Shown here one piece after another: positions 28,054 to 37,359 of a DNA stretch of 64,000 nucleotides. The position numbers were made by a program, and so were the translations under genes. Positions within the stretch are counted from its first letter, which is position 1. Every line of letters begins with the position of its first letter. The stretch lies in the NCBI GenBank assembly GCA_025937895.1, contig JAICQL010000006.1, positions 1 to 64,000 of the forward strand, written 5' to 3'. Below the pieces are notes generated by a model, which was not told where the DNA came from, made no database searches, and saw only the letters and a list, made by a program, of their open reading frames with translations. This DNA is from Polyangiaceae bacterium (GTDB taxonomy: Bacteria; Myxococcota_A; Polyangia; Polyangiales; Polyangiaceae).

Positions 28054-29988
28054 ATGAAGCTGTTCATGCAGCGCTCTGATGTCGGTGACTTTCGCCGGCG
28101 CTATCACTTCATGGTGCTGGCCATCGTGGTCGGCTTTCTGCTGCTCACCGCCCGGCTGGTGCAGCTGCAGATCGTGCAGGCTCCGCAGCACCGCGCGCAG
28201 GCGCTGCGCAACGTCGTGGGGCGAGTCTCTCTGGCGACGACCCGCGGCGTGATCCGTGACGCGCAGGGCAGGGTGCTCGCTGCCAACCGCCCGTCGTACG
28301 ACATCTACGTGGTGCCCGGGCTGATCGACATGCAGCAGACCTGGCCCAGGGTCGTTCAGCTCATGGGGCTGGGGGTGACGCAGGCGAAGGAGCTGGCGAG
28401 CAAGATCAACGATGTCCGGGCGCAGGACGGCAAGCGAAAGCTGCAGCAGATGCTGCTGGAGGTCGACGTCAGTCGCGATGTGGTCGCGGCGCTGGAGACG
28501 CACGCCTCGGAGTTGCCCGGCGTGGACGTGGTGTCCACGCCCGTGCGCTACTATCCGTACGGCGAGCTGGCCTCGCATCTGCTCGGCTACATGCGTGAAA
28601 TCGATGCGGAGACGCTCGCCGAGCACGAGGGGCAGAGCAGCTATCGCGCTGGTGACCGGCTGGGCGCGGTCGGTGTGGAGCGCCGCTGGGAGAGCTATCT
28701 GCGCGGGCAACGCGGCTGGCAGAAGGTGGTGCGTGCGGGCAACCGGCGAGCAGCGCAGCGGCCCGGTCTGGCGGAGCGCTATCTGGAAGAGCCCCGGCGG
28801 CTCGAGCCCATCCCGGGGCGAGACATCGTGCTCACCGTGGACATCGAGCTGCAGAAGGCCATCCAGAAGGAGATGCGCGGTCAGCTCGCGGGGTCCGTGG
28901 TCGTGGTGGATGTGCGCAGCGGGCGCGTGCTGGCTGCGCTGAGCAAGCCAGGCTTTGACCCCAACGTGCTGTCTGGTGGCGAGGGCAAGCAGGCCATCCG
29001 TGACGCGTTCGAGCGGCTGAGCCGCGATTCGCTGAAGCCACTGCTCGACAAGACCACCTCCGCAGTCTACCCGCCGGGCTCCACGTACAAGCCGTTCAGC
29101 GCCCTCGCCGGGCTTGCGGGCGGGCTCATCGGCGCGGACAGCACCGTCAACTGTCGTGGTGGCTATGAGTTCGGCCGGCGCTTCTTTCGCTGCACCGGCG
29201 TGCACGGCAAGGTCAGCCTGCACGACGCGATCGTGCAGTCGTGCAACACCTACTTTTACGCGCTCGGTGAGTCGATCCACATCGATCAGCTGGCGAAGAT
29301 CGGCATGGACTTTGGCTTCGGCGTGAAGACCGGCATCGGCGTGAACCCGGAGGCCCGGGGCCGCATGCCCACCCGCGCCTGGTACGCGCGGCGCTACAAG
29401 GGCGACGGCTTCCGCGGCGGCTTCACCTTGCTGGCTTCCATCGGCCAGGGCGCCTCCGCGGTGACAGTGATGCAGCTGGCCCTGGCGTACGCCGCCATCG
29501 CCAACGACGGCACGCTATATCAGCCGCAGGTGGTGCGCAGCATCGAGACCAGCGGCGGCATCACTGTGCAGGAGTTCCCGCCCCGGGTGCGCGAGGTGAT
29601 CGACGTGGATTCCGGCCAGCTCTCCCTGATCAAGCAGGCGCTGCGCGGCGTGGTAGCCAACCCCAAGGGCACTGCCTACTCCGAGTCGCTGCAGGGGGTG
29701 GATGTCGCCGGCAAGACGGGCACGGCGCAGGTCAGCCACGTGGCCCCGCGCAGCGTCGATCCCAAGCGCGAGTGGTACTTCAACAGGGACCACGCCTGGT
29801 TCGCCGGCTACGCTCCTGCAAAGGCCCCCGAGATCGCCATCGTCGTGCTGGTGGAGCACGGCGGCGGCGGCGGCAAGGTGGCTGCGCCCATCGCCATGCG
29901 GGTCGTGGACGCCTGGCAGAAGCTGGAGAAGCGGCGGCTGGCCGCGCACGAGGGGGGCGAGCTCGAGAAGGTAGGGGCGAGCCTGTGA
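28054..29988 (+). CDS. mrdA: Elongation-specific peptidoglycan transpeptidase PBP2 (MrdA)
   Basis: Class B penicillin-binding protein of 644 residues for lateral-wall synthesis. It has a membrane anchor (about 17-38), the pedestal domain with TTRGVIRDAQGRVLAANRPS, and the transpeptidase domain with S343-T-Y-K346, S396-C-N398 and K554-T-G556. Length and the PYGELASHLLGYM block are those of PBP2 rather than FtsI. It works with the glycosyltransferase RodA, whose GTG overlaps this stop (GTGA). ATG 28054 begins just one base after the mreD stop. Confidence 0.96.
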   Translation: MKLFMQRSDVGDFRRRYHFMVLAIVVGFLLLTARLVQLQIVQAPQHRAQALRNVVGRVSLATTRGVIRDAQGRVLAANRPSYDIYVVPGLIDMQQTWPRVVQLMGLGVTQAKELASKINDVRAQDGKRKLQQMLLEVDVSRDVVAALETHASELPGVDVVSTPVRYYPYGELASHLLGYMREIDAETLAEHEGQSSYRAGDRLGAVGVERRWESYLRGQRGWQKVVRAGNRRAAQRPGLAERYLEEPRRLEPIPGRDIVLTVDIELQKAIQKEMRGQLAGSVVVVDVRSGRVLAALSKPGFDPNVLSGGEGKQAIRDAFERLSRDSLKPLLDKTTSAVYPPGSTYKPFSALAGLAGGLIGADSTVNCRGGYEFGRRFFRCTGVHGKVSLHDAIVQSCNTYFYALGESIHIDQLAKIGMDFGFGVKTGIGVNPEARGRMPTRAWYARRYKGDGFRGGFTLLASIGQGASAVTVMQLALAYAAIANDGTLYQPQVVRSIETSGGITVQEFPPRVREVIDVDSGQLSLIKQALRGVVANPKGTAYSESLQGVDVAGKTGTAQVSHVAPRSVDPKREWYFNRDHAWFAGYAPAKAPEIAIVVLVEHGGGGGKVAAPIAMRVVDAWQKLEKRRLAAHEGGELEKVGASL

Positions 29989-31106
29989 ACCTGTTTGCGC
30001 GGGGTGGGGCGCGTGCGCGCGAGCACTTTGATTGGCCGCTGTTCCTGAGCGTGGTCGGCATCGCCATCATCGGCGTCGTCAATCTCTACAGCGCGACCAG
30101 TCCGTATATCGACGATCCGCGGCGCTCGGGCCTGGCGGACATGTACGTGCAGCAGGTGTACTGGCTCGTGGTGGGCGGCCTGTTCGGCACGCTCGCGGCC
30201 GTGGTCGATTACCGCAGCATCGAGCGCCTGGCGTACGTCTTCTATGGCCTGGGTATCGCCAGCCTGCTGCTGGTCTTTGTGCTGGCCTCCGACGTTCGTG
30301 GCTCGGCTCGCTGGATCGAGGTCGGGCGCCTTACCTTTCAGCCCAGCGAGTTCATGAAAATATTCATGGTGCTCGCGGTGGCACGCAAGCTCGCGGAGGA
30401 TCCGCGCAGCGATGCCAAGACCTTGATCGAGCTGGCGCCGGCTGCCTGCCTGGTGGGGTTGCCAGCGCTGCTGGTGGGCCTGCAGCCGGATTTTGGCACG
30501 GCCATGATCTTCAGCAGCTGCGGCTTCACCATGCTGGCCCTGACCCGGCTGCGCCGCAGTAGCCTGGTCCTGTTCGTGGCCGGGCTGGTGCCCATCGCCT
30601 GGTCGCTGTGGCAGTTCGGCCTGCGCGAGTACCAGCGCGACCGCGTCCTCAGCTTCCTCAATCCGGAGGCGGATCGGACGGGCACCGGCTGGCACGCGCT
30701 GCAATCCCGCACTGCCATCGGGAACGGCGGCATCTGGGGAGAGGGCTTCCGCGAGGGCACCCAGAATCAGTTCGGCTTCTTGCCGGACCAGTACTCGGAT
30801 TTTCCCTTCAGTGTGTTCGCGGAGGACTGGGGCTTCGTCGGCTGCGTGGCGCTGCTCTGCCTGTACGCGTTCGTGTGCGCCTGGTCCATCAACATAGCCT
30901 CCACCGCCAAGGATCGATTTGGCGCGGCGGTGGCCGTCGGGGTCGGAGCCCTGTTCTTCTGGCACACGTTCTTCAACGTGGGGATGACGATCGGCATGTT
31001 GCCGGTGGTGGGCATCACCCTGCCGCTCTTCTCCTACGGCGGCTCGAGCACGCTGACCACGATGGTGGGCTTCGGGCTGCTGATGAACATCTCGCTGCGC
31101 CGCTGA
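29985..31106 (+). CDS. rodA: Rod shape peptidoglycan glycosyltransferase RodA
   Basis: SEDS-family membrane protein of 373 residues with about ten membrane segments that polymerises glycan strands for elongation with PBP2. SEDS blocks are present: TFQPSEFMKIFMVLAVARKL, GLQPDFGTAMIFSSC, the catalytic loop FGFLPDQYSDFPFSVFAEDWGF and GITLPLFSYGGSSTLTTM. The start is GTG 29985, which overlaps the mrdA stop and gives an N-terminus VNLFARGG; the longer open frame upstream is inside mrdA. Last gene of the rod cluster. The convergent helicase gene ends 58 bases later. Confidence 0.95.
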   Translation: MNLFARGGARAREHFDWPLFLSVVGIAIIGVVNLYSATSPYIDDPRRSGLADMYVQQVYWLVVGGLFGTLAAVVDYRSIERLAYVFYGLGIASLLLVFVLASDVRGSARWIEVGRLTFQPSEFMKIFMVLAVARKLAEDPRSDAKTLIELAPAACLVGLPALLVGLQPDFGTAMIFSSCGFTMLALTRLRRSSLVLFVAGLVPIAWSLWQFGLREYQRDRVLSFLNPEADRTGTGWHALQSRTAIGNGGIWGEGFREGTQNQFGFLPDQYSDFPFSVFAEDWGFVGCVALLCLYAFVCAWSINIASTAKDRFGAAVAVGVGALFFWHTFFNVGMTIGMLPVVGITLPLFSYGGSSTLTTMVGFGLLMNISLRR

Positions 31107-31164
31107 GGGCGCCACCCCGGGAGAGCGCTGGGGGCGGCGCGTGTGCCGTGCGCAGCGCCAGGGC

Positions 31165-34100
31165 TCAGTCGATCTTGAAGAGCTCGTCCAGATCCGTGCG
31201 CGACAGCTTCTTCGCCCCACCGCTGTCCTCGGTGAGCACCGCCGACACCAGCTCCTTCTTCTTCTCCTTGAGCTCCAGGATCTTCTCCTCGATGGTCCCG
31301 GCCGCCACCAGGCGATAGACGGTCACGACCTTCTTCTGGCCGATGCGGTGCGCGCGGTCCGAGGCCTGATCCTCCACCGCCGGGTTCCACCACGGATCGA
31401 AGTGGATCACCGTGTCGGCGGCGGTCAGGTTGAGGCCGGAGCCGCCCGCCTTGAGGCTGATCAGGAAGACGGAGATGGTGGGGTCATTCTGGAAGCGATC
31501 GATGCGCTCGGCGCGATCCTGAGTGGAGCCATCGAGGTACTCGTAGCGCACCCGATCCTCGTCCAGCGCGCTCTTCAGGATCTTCAGCATGCTGACGAAC
31601 TGGCTGAAGACCAGCACGCGGTGCCCGCCGGCCTCGGCCTCTTCCACCAGCTCGCGGAAGGCCGTCACCTTTGCGCTGTCTTCATGCGAGAACTCGCGCG
31701 GCAATCCCAGCAGGCGAGGATCGCACGCGGCCTGCCGCAGCTTGGTGAGCCCGGCCAGGATGTGCAGCTGGCTCTTGGCGAGGCCCACCCGGTCCAGCTC
31801 GCCCATGACCTGCGCTCGCACCTCGCGCAGCACCTGAGTGTAAATGCCACGCTGCTCGGCGCCCAGGTCGATGACCTTGTCGCTCTCGATCTTGGGCGGC
31901 AGATCCTTGGCCACCTCTGTCTTCGTGCGGCGCAGGATGAACGGGTGAATGATGGCCTTGAGGCGCGCCGCTGCCTTGGAGTCACCCTGATCGATGGGGC
32001 GCGAGAAGCGCTCCTCGAACTTGGGTAGCGGCGGCAAGATGCCCGGCGAGACGAAGTCGAAGATCGACCAGATCTCCGTCAGCCGATTTTCGATCGGGGT
32101 GCCCGTCAGCGCCAGGCGGCGACGGGGAGACAGCTCCTTGGCGGCTTGCGCGGTGGCGCTGTGCGGATTCTTGATCGCCTGTGCCTCGTCCAGGATCACG
32201 TAGTCGAGCTGAAGCTTCGTCAGCAGGTCGATATCCCGCCGCAGCAGCGCATAGCTGGTGATGATGACGTTGGCGTTGGTCAGCTCCTTCTGCTGCTCCT
32301 TGCGGCCGGCGCCATGCCACAGCGCGGTCGTGAGCGTCTTGCCGAAGCGCTCGATCTCGCGCATCCAGTTGCTGACGACGCTGGTGGGCGCAACGATCAG
32401 GGCCCGTAGATCCTTGTTCTCCTGCTTCTCCAGCAGCAGCAGCGCGATGGTCTGGATCGTCTTGCCCAGGCCCATGTCGTCCGCCAGGATCCCGCCGGTG
32501 CCCAGGTCGTGAATGAACTTGAGCCACGAAAGGCCCTGCTCCTGGTAGGGGCGGAGCGTGGCCTTGAGCGCGCGCGGCTTCTTGATCTGTTTGATCTCTT
32601 CGATCGAAGAGAGCTTCTTGAAGAACTGCTTGGCGCCGGTGGAGAGCTTGGCATCGGGCAGCTGATTCAGCAGCTCTTGCACCCGGCCCGCCTGGGATAG
32701 CGGCAGCTTGCCGTTCTTGCCGACGCTGGCGATCAGCTCGATCTCGCGCGCCACGAGCTGCTCCACCCGTTCGGCGTCCAGTGGGGCATAGGAGTCGTCC
32801 GAGAGCCGGACGAACTTCTTGCCCTCGCGCAGGCACTGCTCGATCTCCTTGCGATCGATGGTCACGCCATCGCTCTCCCAGGTGATCTGCACGTTCAGCC
32901 AGTCCACTCCGCTGGAGACACGCGCCTGCATCTGCACCGGCTTGGAGCGGACCTGCACGCCCACGAGCTCTTCGGGGACGTACAGATCCCAGCTCTCCGG
33001 CAAGCTCCCGATGCCCTCGGACCAGAAGCGCAGGGCGTCATCACCCTCGGCTACGAAGGCCTCACCGGCCTCGTCCGCCTTGAGCCCGAGCTCGAGCAGT
33101 AGCTCGACGGCCTTCTGCTGCGCCACGATGTCGGTGCGCACACAGGTCGCCAGCTGGCCGTTGCTCGCGGGCTTGACGATGATCGGTGGCGAGATACCGT
33201 CCGCGCGCACCTCTACCTCGATATCGCCATAAGCCGTGCGCAGCGCCACCTCGGCCTTGACCAGGGAGCCGCCGGCTCGCATGCGAAACTGCGGCGGCAG
33301 ATCCACCACGTTGGCGATTTGCGACAGGTCGGGCAAGGGGGCGCCCAGCTCCAGCGACAGGCGCGGCAGCATCTGTGTGATGAGCTGGATCAGCTCGCTC
33401 GCCGGCTCGGCGATGGTGGGAGCGCGCAACAAGCGGCGCAGGGCGGCGGGAGAGACGCGCACGTCGATGGGGCGCGCGATGCCCTCGGTGGTATCGATGT
33501 GATAGCCGGGATTGCCCTCGAACCAGCCGCCATTGGTCAACGAGAAGCGCCGCCCGTTTCCTTCCCGCTCAAAGCTGGCCTTGGCCACGATCGTGTCGCT
33601 GCCCACCATCTCGAGATCGAAATGCGGCCGCAGCACCTCCTGGGAGAAGCGCAGCTGCATCAGCGCTGGCTCCAGCAGCACGCGCCGGCCCTCCAGCTTC
33701 GGTAGCAGCTCCGCAGCGTCCTCGCCGCGCACGTCCACTGCCGGATGGCGCACGTTACCGCTCTCGAAGCGCGCCAGAATGCGCAGCGCATCGCGATCCG
33801 CGGTGGGCGTATGCGCCTGCCAGGCGAGCGCTGCGCTGGGCAGAAGCGGCTGGCGCGCGCTCAGATCGAGCAGCGTGATGGTGAGCCCGCCCGCGCGCAC
33901 GTGGACGCGGTACTCGAGATCCACGCGCCGGGTGCCTGACTCGGGCGCCAGCCACGCGCCGAGCCCCGTGGTCCGCGCTCCGCCGTCCGTGCTGGGTAGA
34001 TCGAGCACTCCAGCGCTGGCCACGGCCTGCAGTTGAGTGCGCCGGCGGCGCTCCCGGCGCCGGCTGGGCTTGCCCTCGCGCGAAGGTTGCGGCTGGCTCG

Positions 34101-34503
34101 CGCTCACAGGCGGGCTGACCATTGCGGTGCCATTGCTGGGGGCCGGGGCCTGTGCCGGCAGCGCAGGGACTGGCTCACGCCGGGGTGGCTGCTGCGCGCG
34201 GGCCTGATTGCGGACCGTGATCAGCAGCGCGGCGACATGTTTGCAGTGGTGGCCGGTCTTCTGGAACGCCGGGCAGCTGCACTCCGAGGTGATGCCGTCC
34301 CCGCCGAGCTGGATCGTCGTCTGATACGGGTCGGCATCGGAGCCCTTGATGCGAGCCGTGGCGTTGGCCTGGTTGACCTGAAGCTCACCTACGACCTTGC
34401 GCTTCTCGTAGTCCAGGCCGCGCAGAAACGTGCGTGCGCCCAGCAGGCGGCGAAGGCCTCGGTCGGAGAGGGTGGACAGAGCACCAGCAATTGAGGACGA
34501 CAC
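31165..34503 (-). CDS. SNF2-family DEAD-box-like helicase with SWIM zinc finger
   Basis: Large 1112-residue protein. The N-terminal SWIM zinc-binding motif is SECSCPAFQKTGHHCKH (about residues 92-110; CxC...CxH). A long middle region of unassigned beta-rich sequence (about 180-600) precedes the SNF2 ATPase. Walker A is DDMGLGKTIQTI (about 680), the DEAQ box is VILDEAQAIKN (about 770) and motif VI is SDRAHRIGQKK (about 1050). Family members remodel protein-DNA complexes (RapA/HepA-like) with ATP hydrolysis; the exact target is unknown. GTG start. It lies 83 bases downstream of the pyrophosphatase-like gene on the same strand, possibly one transcript. Confidence 0.92.
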   Translation of the reverse strand: MSSSIAGALSTLSDRGLRRLLGARTFLRGLDYEKRKVVGELQVNQANATARIKGSDADPYQTTIQLGGDGITSECSCPAFQKTGHHCKHVAALLITVRNQARAQQPPRREPVPALPAQAPAPSNGTAMVSPPVSASQPQPSREGKPSRRRERRRRTQLQAVASAGVLDLPSTDGGARTTGLGAWLAPESGTRRVDLEYRVHVRAGGLTITLLDLSARQPLLPSAALAWQAHTPTADRDALRILARFESGNVRHPAVDVRGEDAAELLPKLEGRRVLLEPALMQLRFSQEVLRPHFDLEMVGSDTIVAKASFEREGNGRRFSLTNGGWFEGNPGYHIDTTEGIARPIDVRVSPAALRRLLRAPTIAEPASELIQLITQMLPRLSLELGAPLPDLSQIANVVDLPPQFRMRAGGSLVKAEVALRTAYGDIEVEVRADGISPPIIVKPASNGQLATCVRTDIVAQQKAVELLLELGLKADEAGEAFVAEGDDALRFWSEGIGSLPESWDLYVPEELVGVQVRSKPVQMQARVSSGVDWLNVQITWESDGVTIDRKEIEQCLREGKKFVRLSDDSYAPLDAERVEQLVAREIELIASVGKNGKLPLSQAGRVQELLNQLPDAKLSTGAKQFFKKLSSIEEIKQIKKPRALKATLRPYQEQGLSWLKFIHDLGTGGILADDMGLGKTIQTIALLLLEKQENKDLRALIVAPTSVVSNWMREIERFGKTLTTALWHGAGRKEQQKELTNANVIITSYALLRRDIDLLTKLQLDYVILDEAQAIKNPHSATAQAAKELSPRRRLALTGTPIENRLTEIWSIFDFVSPGILPPLPKFEERFSRPIDQGDSKAAARLKAIIHPFILRRTKTEVAKDLPPKIESDKVIDLGAEQRGIYTQVLREVRAQVMGELDRVGLAKSQLHILAGLTKLRQAACDPRLLGLPREFSHEDSAKVTAFRELVEEAEAGGHRVLVFSQFVSMLKILKSALDEDRVRYEYLDGSTQDRAERIDRFQNDPTISVFLISLKAGGSGLNLTAADTVIHFDPWWNPAVEDQASDRAHRIGQKKVVTVYRLVAAGTIEEKILELKEKKKELVSAVLTEDSGGAKKLSRTDLDELFKID

Positions 34504-34586
34504 GCTACACCTGACGAGTTTGGGGTTTCACGAATTGAGTGATCACGCTGAGGAAGATCACTGAAGCATCACGATCGAGAGACAGA

Positions 34587-36797
34587 TCACACCGGAGGGG
34601 AGAGCAGCGGAACGATCACGAGCGCCGAGACCACGGTGGCCTTCAGGCCCAGCAAGGCGGCAGGCCCCACCGAGTGCCCGATCAAGGTGCGCATCAGATC
34701 CATCCCACTGCGCGCTGGCTGTGGCAGCGGACCACCGGGACCGAGAGCCATGGCCGCGCCCTGCCGAGTGTGCCCGAGCGCCATCAACACACCGCGCGCT
34801 GCCAGTGCCGCACAGCCGCCGGTCAGCACGGTGATGATCGCTACCGCCATCAAGCCGTGCCCCGCAAGTCTGCTACCTTCGACACCAAACAGCAGCCGCA
34901 AGGACACACCCATCACCATGGGTGCCAGCAGCGCTGCAGCGGGGAGGGGCAACAGCTTGCGCGTAGCCACGCGCCCGGCACGTACCACGCTGCCCCGATA
35001 GCTGGTTGCGGGCTGAGGGTCCAGCTCAACCTGCGAGGCAGCCTCCGCCTGTTCGCGGGAGAGCTCTTCATCCACGGCGCTCGCTGCGCGACTAGCGCTC
35101 TGGAGCACGCCGCCGACGTAGCAGGACAGGCAGGCCAGGCCGAGAATCACGCCCAGCATCACCACGGGGTGCGCCAGGCTCAACGCGGGCGAGAGCGTGC
35201 TCGATGAGGAGAGGGACGAGGAGAAAGCAGGGGAAGCGGCGGCACGGGATAGCCCCAGCAGAGGTAGCGTCAGGGCACCCAGCAGCGCGGCGGCAGTACC
35301 GCACAGAATGACCTGGATGTCACCCAGGTTGCCGGCGATCAGGCCTGCTTGCTCGAGCTCCGCGGCTCGGCTCCGCGCCGGCAGATCGTAGTGGGCGCGC
35401 CGCAGCGCCGCCAGGCGCCGTACGCTGGAGGCGATGCTGCCGAACGCGCTGCAACACAGATGCAACGCGCCCGCGCCCGCCATGCCCGCCACCGCCAGGA
35501 GCAAGGTGTACGCGCCACCGTGGCTCAGCCCGGTGCCAGCGCCCAGCGCGTGCGCAGCGCCAAGCCCCGCCACCGCCACCAGCAGCGGAGCCCATGCGCG
35601 CTGCAAGCCGAGCCCGAGCGCGCGCGGCAGCCATGCCACTGAGGCGGCGGATCCGGAGGCGAGCACTCCGAGCGTGCTGCCGCCGCGCGGCACCAGCAGC
35701 AGCGCCTGACAGATCAGGCTGGTAACGATGCCGAGCAGGCCCGCGCTGAACGCTCGTAGATAGAGTGGAGCCCCGAGCAGCCAGAATGCGCCCCCGAGCA
35801 ACCCCGTAGCCGCGATGAGCGCCTGACTCAGCCCGGCTCCCGCGAAGCCGCTCCACGAGGACGAGCCGGGGCCGATGCGAAGGCTGCTGGTGGCCAGTGC
35901 GACAGCCAGCAAGCCCGTGGCACGTATCAGCAGCGGCAGCGCCACGAGCGCGAGCCCCGAGCTCTCCGTGAGCCCGGCATTCGCGGCCGCGACTGCTCCG
36001 GAGAGCGCCAGCAGCGAGACGTTGGCCAGCATCATTGCGGCAAAGACATCCGTGCTGCGCGAGACCAGACCGGCGAGGTGATCTCCGACGAGCTCGGCGA
36101 CCAGGGCTGGGTTCTGCTCCTCGTCGACGCTGATACGGCCTTCGCTCTGGGCGTTCCGCTCGGTCGCCGACTGGACCCGGGCTGCGGTCTGGAAGCTGCT
36201 GCCTCCCACTTGAAAGACCAGCGCTGCGCCGATGGCGCCCAGTGCCACCAGCGGCTGGCTGCGCGTTGCTTCCTGCAGCGCCGCCGCTGGCTCCAGCTGC
36301 AACACCCAGCTGGCGAAGCGCTGATAGCCCAGGAATGCCAGACAGGTCAGCAGCAAGCTGGCGGCATCCATCGCCAGCGCGAGCAGCAGCGCGCCGCGCA
36401 GCACGGCTGCGCTCGCCGCCTCCGGCTCCGCCTGCAAGTCAGCCAGGGCGCGCGCGCTGGCGCGGGCAGCAGCCCAGTGTGAAAGGCGAGCCAGCGCGGC
36501 TCCAGCGGCTCCGCCGAGCAACACCCCGAGCACGCCGGCGACCAGACGCGCGCCCGCCTGCGGCTGCCGCAAGCCCCATAGCAGCAGCGGGACACAGAGG
36601 GCTGCAGCGAGCACACCGAGCAGCGCGGCCAGCAACCGCGTCTCCTGCGTCAAGAAGTCCGAGCCAGCCCGCTCCACCGCGGCCAGCATGCGATCGAGCT
36701 CGCGGCGCCGCGCGGTGCTGCCCACGAGCGACCGCGCGTGGGACACCACGACGGCCACACTAGACGCGCACAGGACGAAGACGACCAGCTCACTCAC
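34587..36797 (-). CDS. Membrane pyrophosphatase-like protein with lost catalytic motifs
   Basis: Polytopic membrane protein of 736 residues with about 14-16 hydrophobic segments. The layout follows membrane H+/Na+-pyrophosphatases (HppA) from end to end, but the catalytic motifs are eroded. Where HppA has [20 protein letters not shown] this protein has GGSSFQTAARVQSATERNAQ (about 198-217). NP-x-x-IADNVGDNVGD becomes NPALVAELVGDHLAGL. DAFGPIADNAGGIAEMSGLP becomes SAFGSIASSVRRLAALR...YDLP (about 451-473). The C-terminal GDTVGDPFKDTSGP becomes MDLMRTLIGHSVGP. Nearly all Asp/Lys residues that bind Mg-PPi are gone, so it is unlikely to hydrolyse PPi. GTG start. Base composition and codon use match its neighbours. 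A membrane scaffold or repurposed transporter is possible. Confidence 0.75.
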   Translation of the reverse strand: MSELVVFVLCASSVAVVVSHARSLVGSTARRRELDRMLAAVERAGSDFLTQETRLLAALLGVLAAALCVPLLLWGLRQPQAGARLVAGVLGVLLGGAAGAALARLSHWAAARASARALADLQAEPEAASAAVLRGALLLALAMDAASLLLTCLAFLGYQRFASWVLQLEPAAALQEATRSQPLVALGAIGAALVFQVGGSSFQTAARVQSATERNAQSEGRISVDEEQNPALVAELVGDHLAGLVSRSTDVFAAMMLANVSLLALSGAVAAANAGLTESSGLALVALPLLIRATGLLAVALATSSLRIGPGSSSWSGFAGAGLSQALIAATGLLGGAFWLLGAPLYLRAFSAGLLGIVTSLICQALLLVPRGGSTLGVLASGSAASVAWLPRALGLGLQRAWAPLLVAVAGLGAAHALGAGTGLSHGGAYTLLLAVAGMAGAGALHLCCSAFGSIASSVRRLAALRRAHYDLPARSRAAELEQAGLIAGNLGDIQVILCGTAAALLGALTLPLLGLSRAAASPAFSSSLSSSSTLSPALSLAHPVVMLGVILGLACLSCYVGGVLQSASRAASAVDEELSREQAEAASQVELDPQPATSYRGSVVRAGRVATRKLLPLPAAALLAPMVMGVSLRLLFGVEGSRLAGHGLMAVAIITVLTGGCAALAARGVLMALGHTRQGAAMALGPGGPLPQPARSGMDLMRTLIGHSVGPAALLGLKATVVSALVIVPLLSPPV

Positions 36798-36956
36798 GAC
36801 AGCAACATGCTAGGGCTCCCAACCGCCTGACGATCGCGTGGCCCCGCGAAGGGGGAGGTTCTGGTGTGGAGCACGCGGTAACCCCGCTCTCGGATGGCAA
36901 ACGCTTCCGGCCCCAGCAAGGAGCAAAACCAAGCGCTTGCGCCGTCTTCGCGACCC

Positions 36957-36988
36957 CTCGAGGCCCAACATTCTCGAGGCCCAACATT
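36957..36988. repeat. 16-bp tandem duplication
   Basis: Two adjacent identical 16-base copies in the spacer upstream of the pyrophosphatase-like gene. Confidence 0.85.
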
Positions 36989-37325
36989 GAGGAAGCGCCA
37001 GCGCACGGCGCTGGCGAGCCACTACCTTCGACTATCTTCGAGACGTTCGAAGCACCGTCCTCCGATGCGCCGCCCTTGAAGACCGGCACCGGCGAACTGC
37101 CACCGGATAACCACACCCAACCACTCGACCACAATCATCGTCGCGCGACGTGAAGCGCCAAGTTCAGTTGTGAGCCCGGCTCGTAACACGACCCAGTGGA
37201 GGGCGGCAAGCTCCAAAAAGACACGTCATTGCTCCCTCAAACGACCGCTCGCAGGGTCGTGCGCAGCGCCGGAGGCATGCGCAAAAAGCGACGTCGAGAT
37301 CTCGAGTTAGCTGAGTCGAGAAACG

Positions 37326-37345
37326 CCCTGGTCGCCGGGCCAGGG
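37326..37345 (-). terminator. Possible terminator after the ExbD pair
   Basis: CCCTGG/CCAGGG stem with an eight-base loop, 15-34 bases past the stop of the last ExbD gene of the minus-strand set. The stem is short and only a few T follow, so this is a weak candidate. Confidence 0.3.
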
Positions 37346-37359
37346 ATGCTGCGGGGCCG

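Larger units (their letters stand above)
36798..37359. other. Spacer with 16-bp duplication, no supported gene
   Basis: 560 bases between two minus-strand units. It contains an exact tandem duplication CTCGAGGCCCAACATT (36957-36972 and 36973-36988) and a hairpin near its right end. Open frames are short and lack features. The promoter of the pyrophosphatase-like gene probably lies in the left part. Confidence 0.5.

Noticed and set aside
34587..36797. Functional H+-translocating pyrophosphatase
   Set aside because: The acidic and Lys residues for Mg-PPi binding are replaced in all four main motifs, so the standard product name would mislead.
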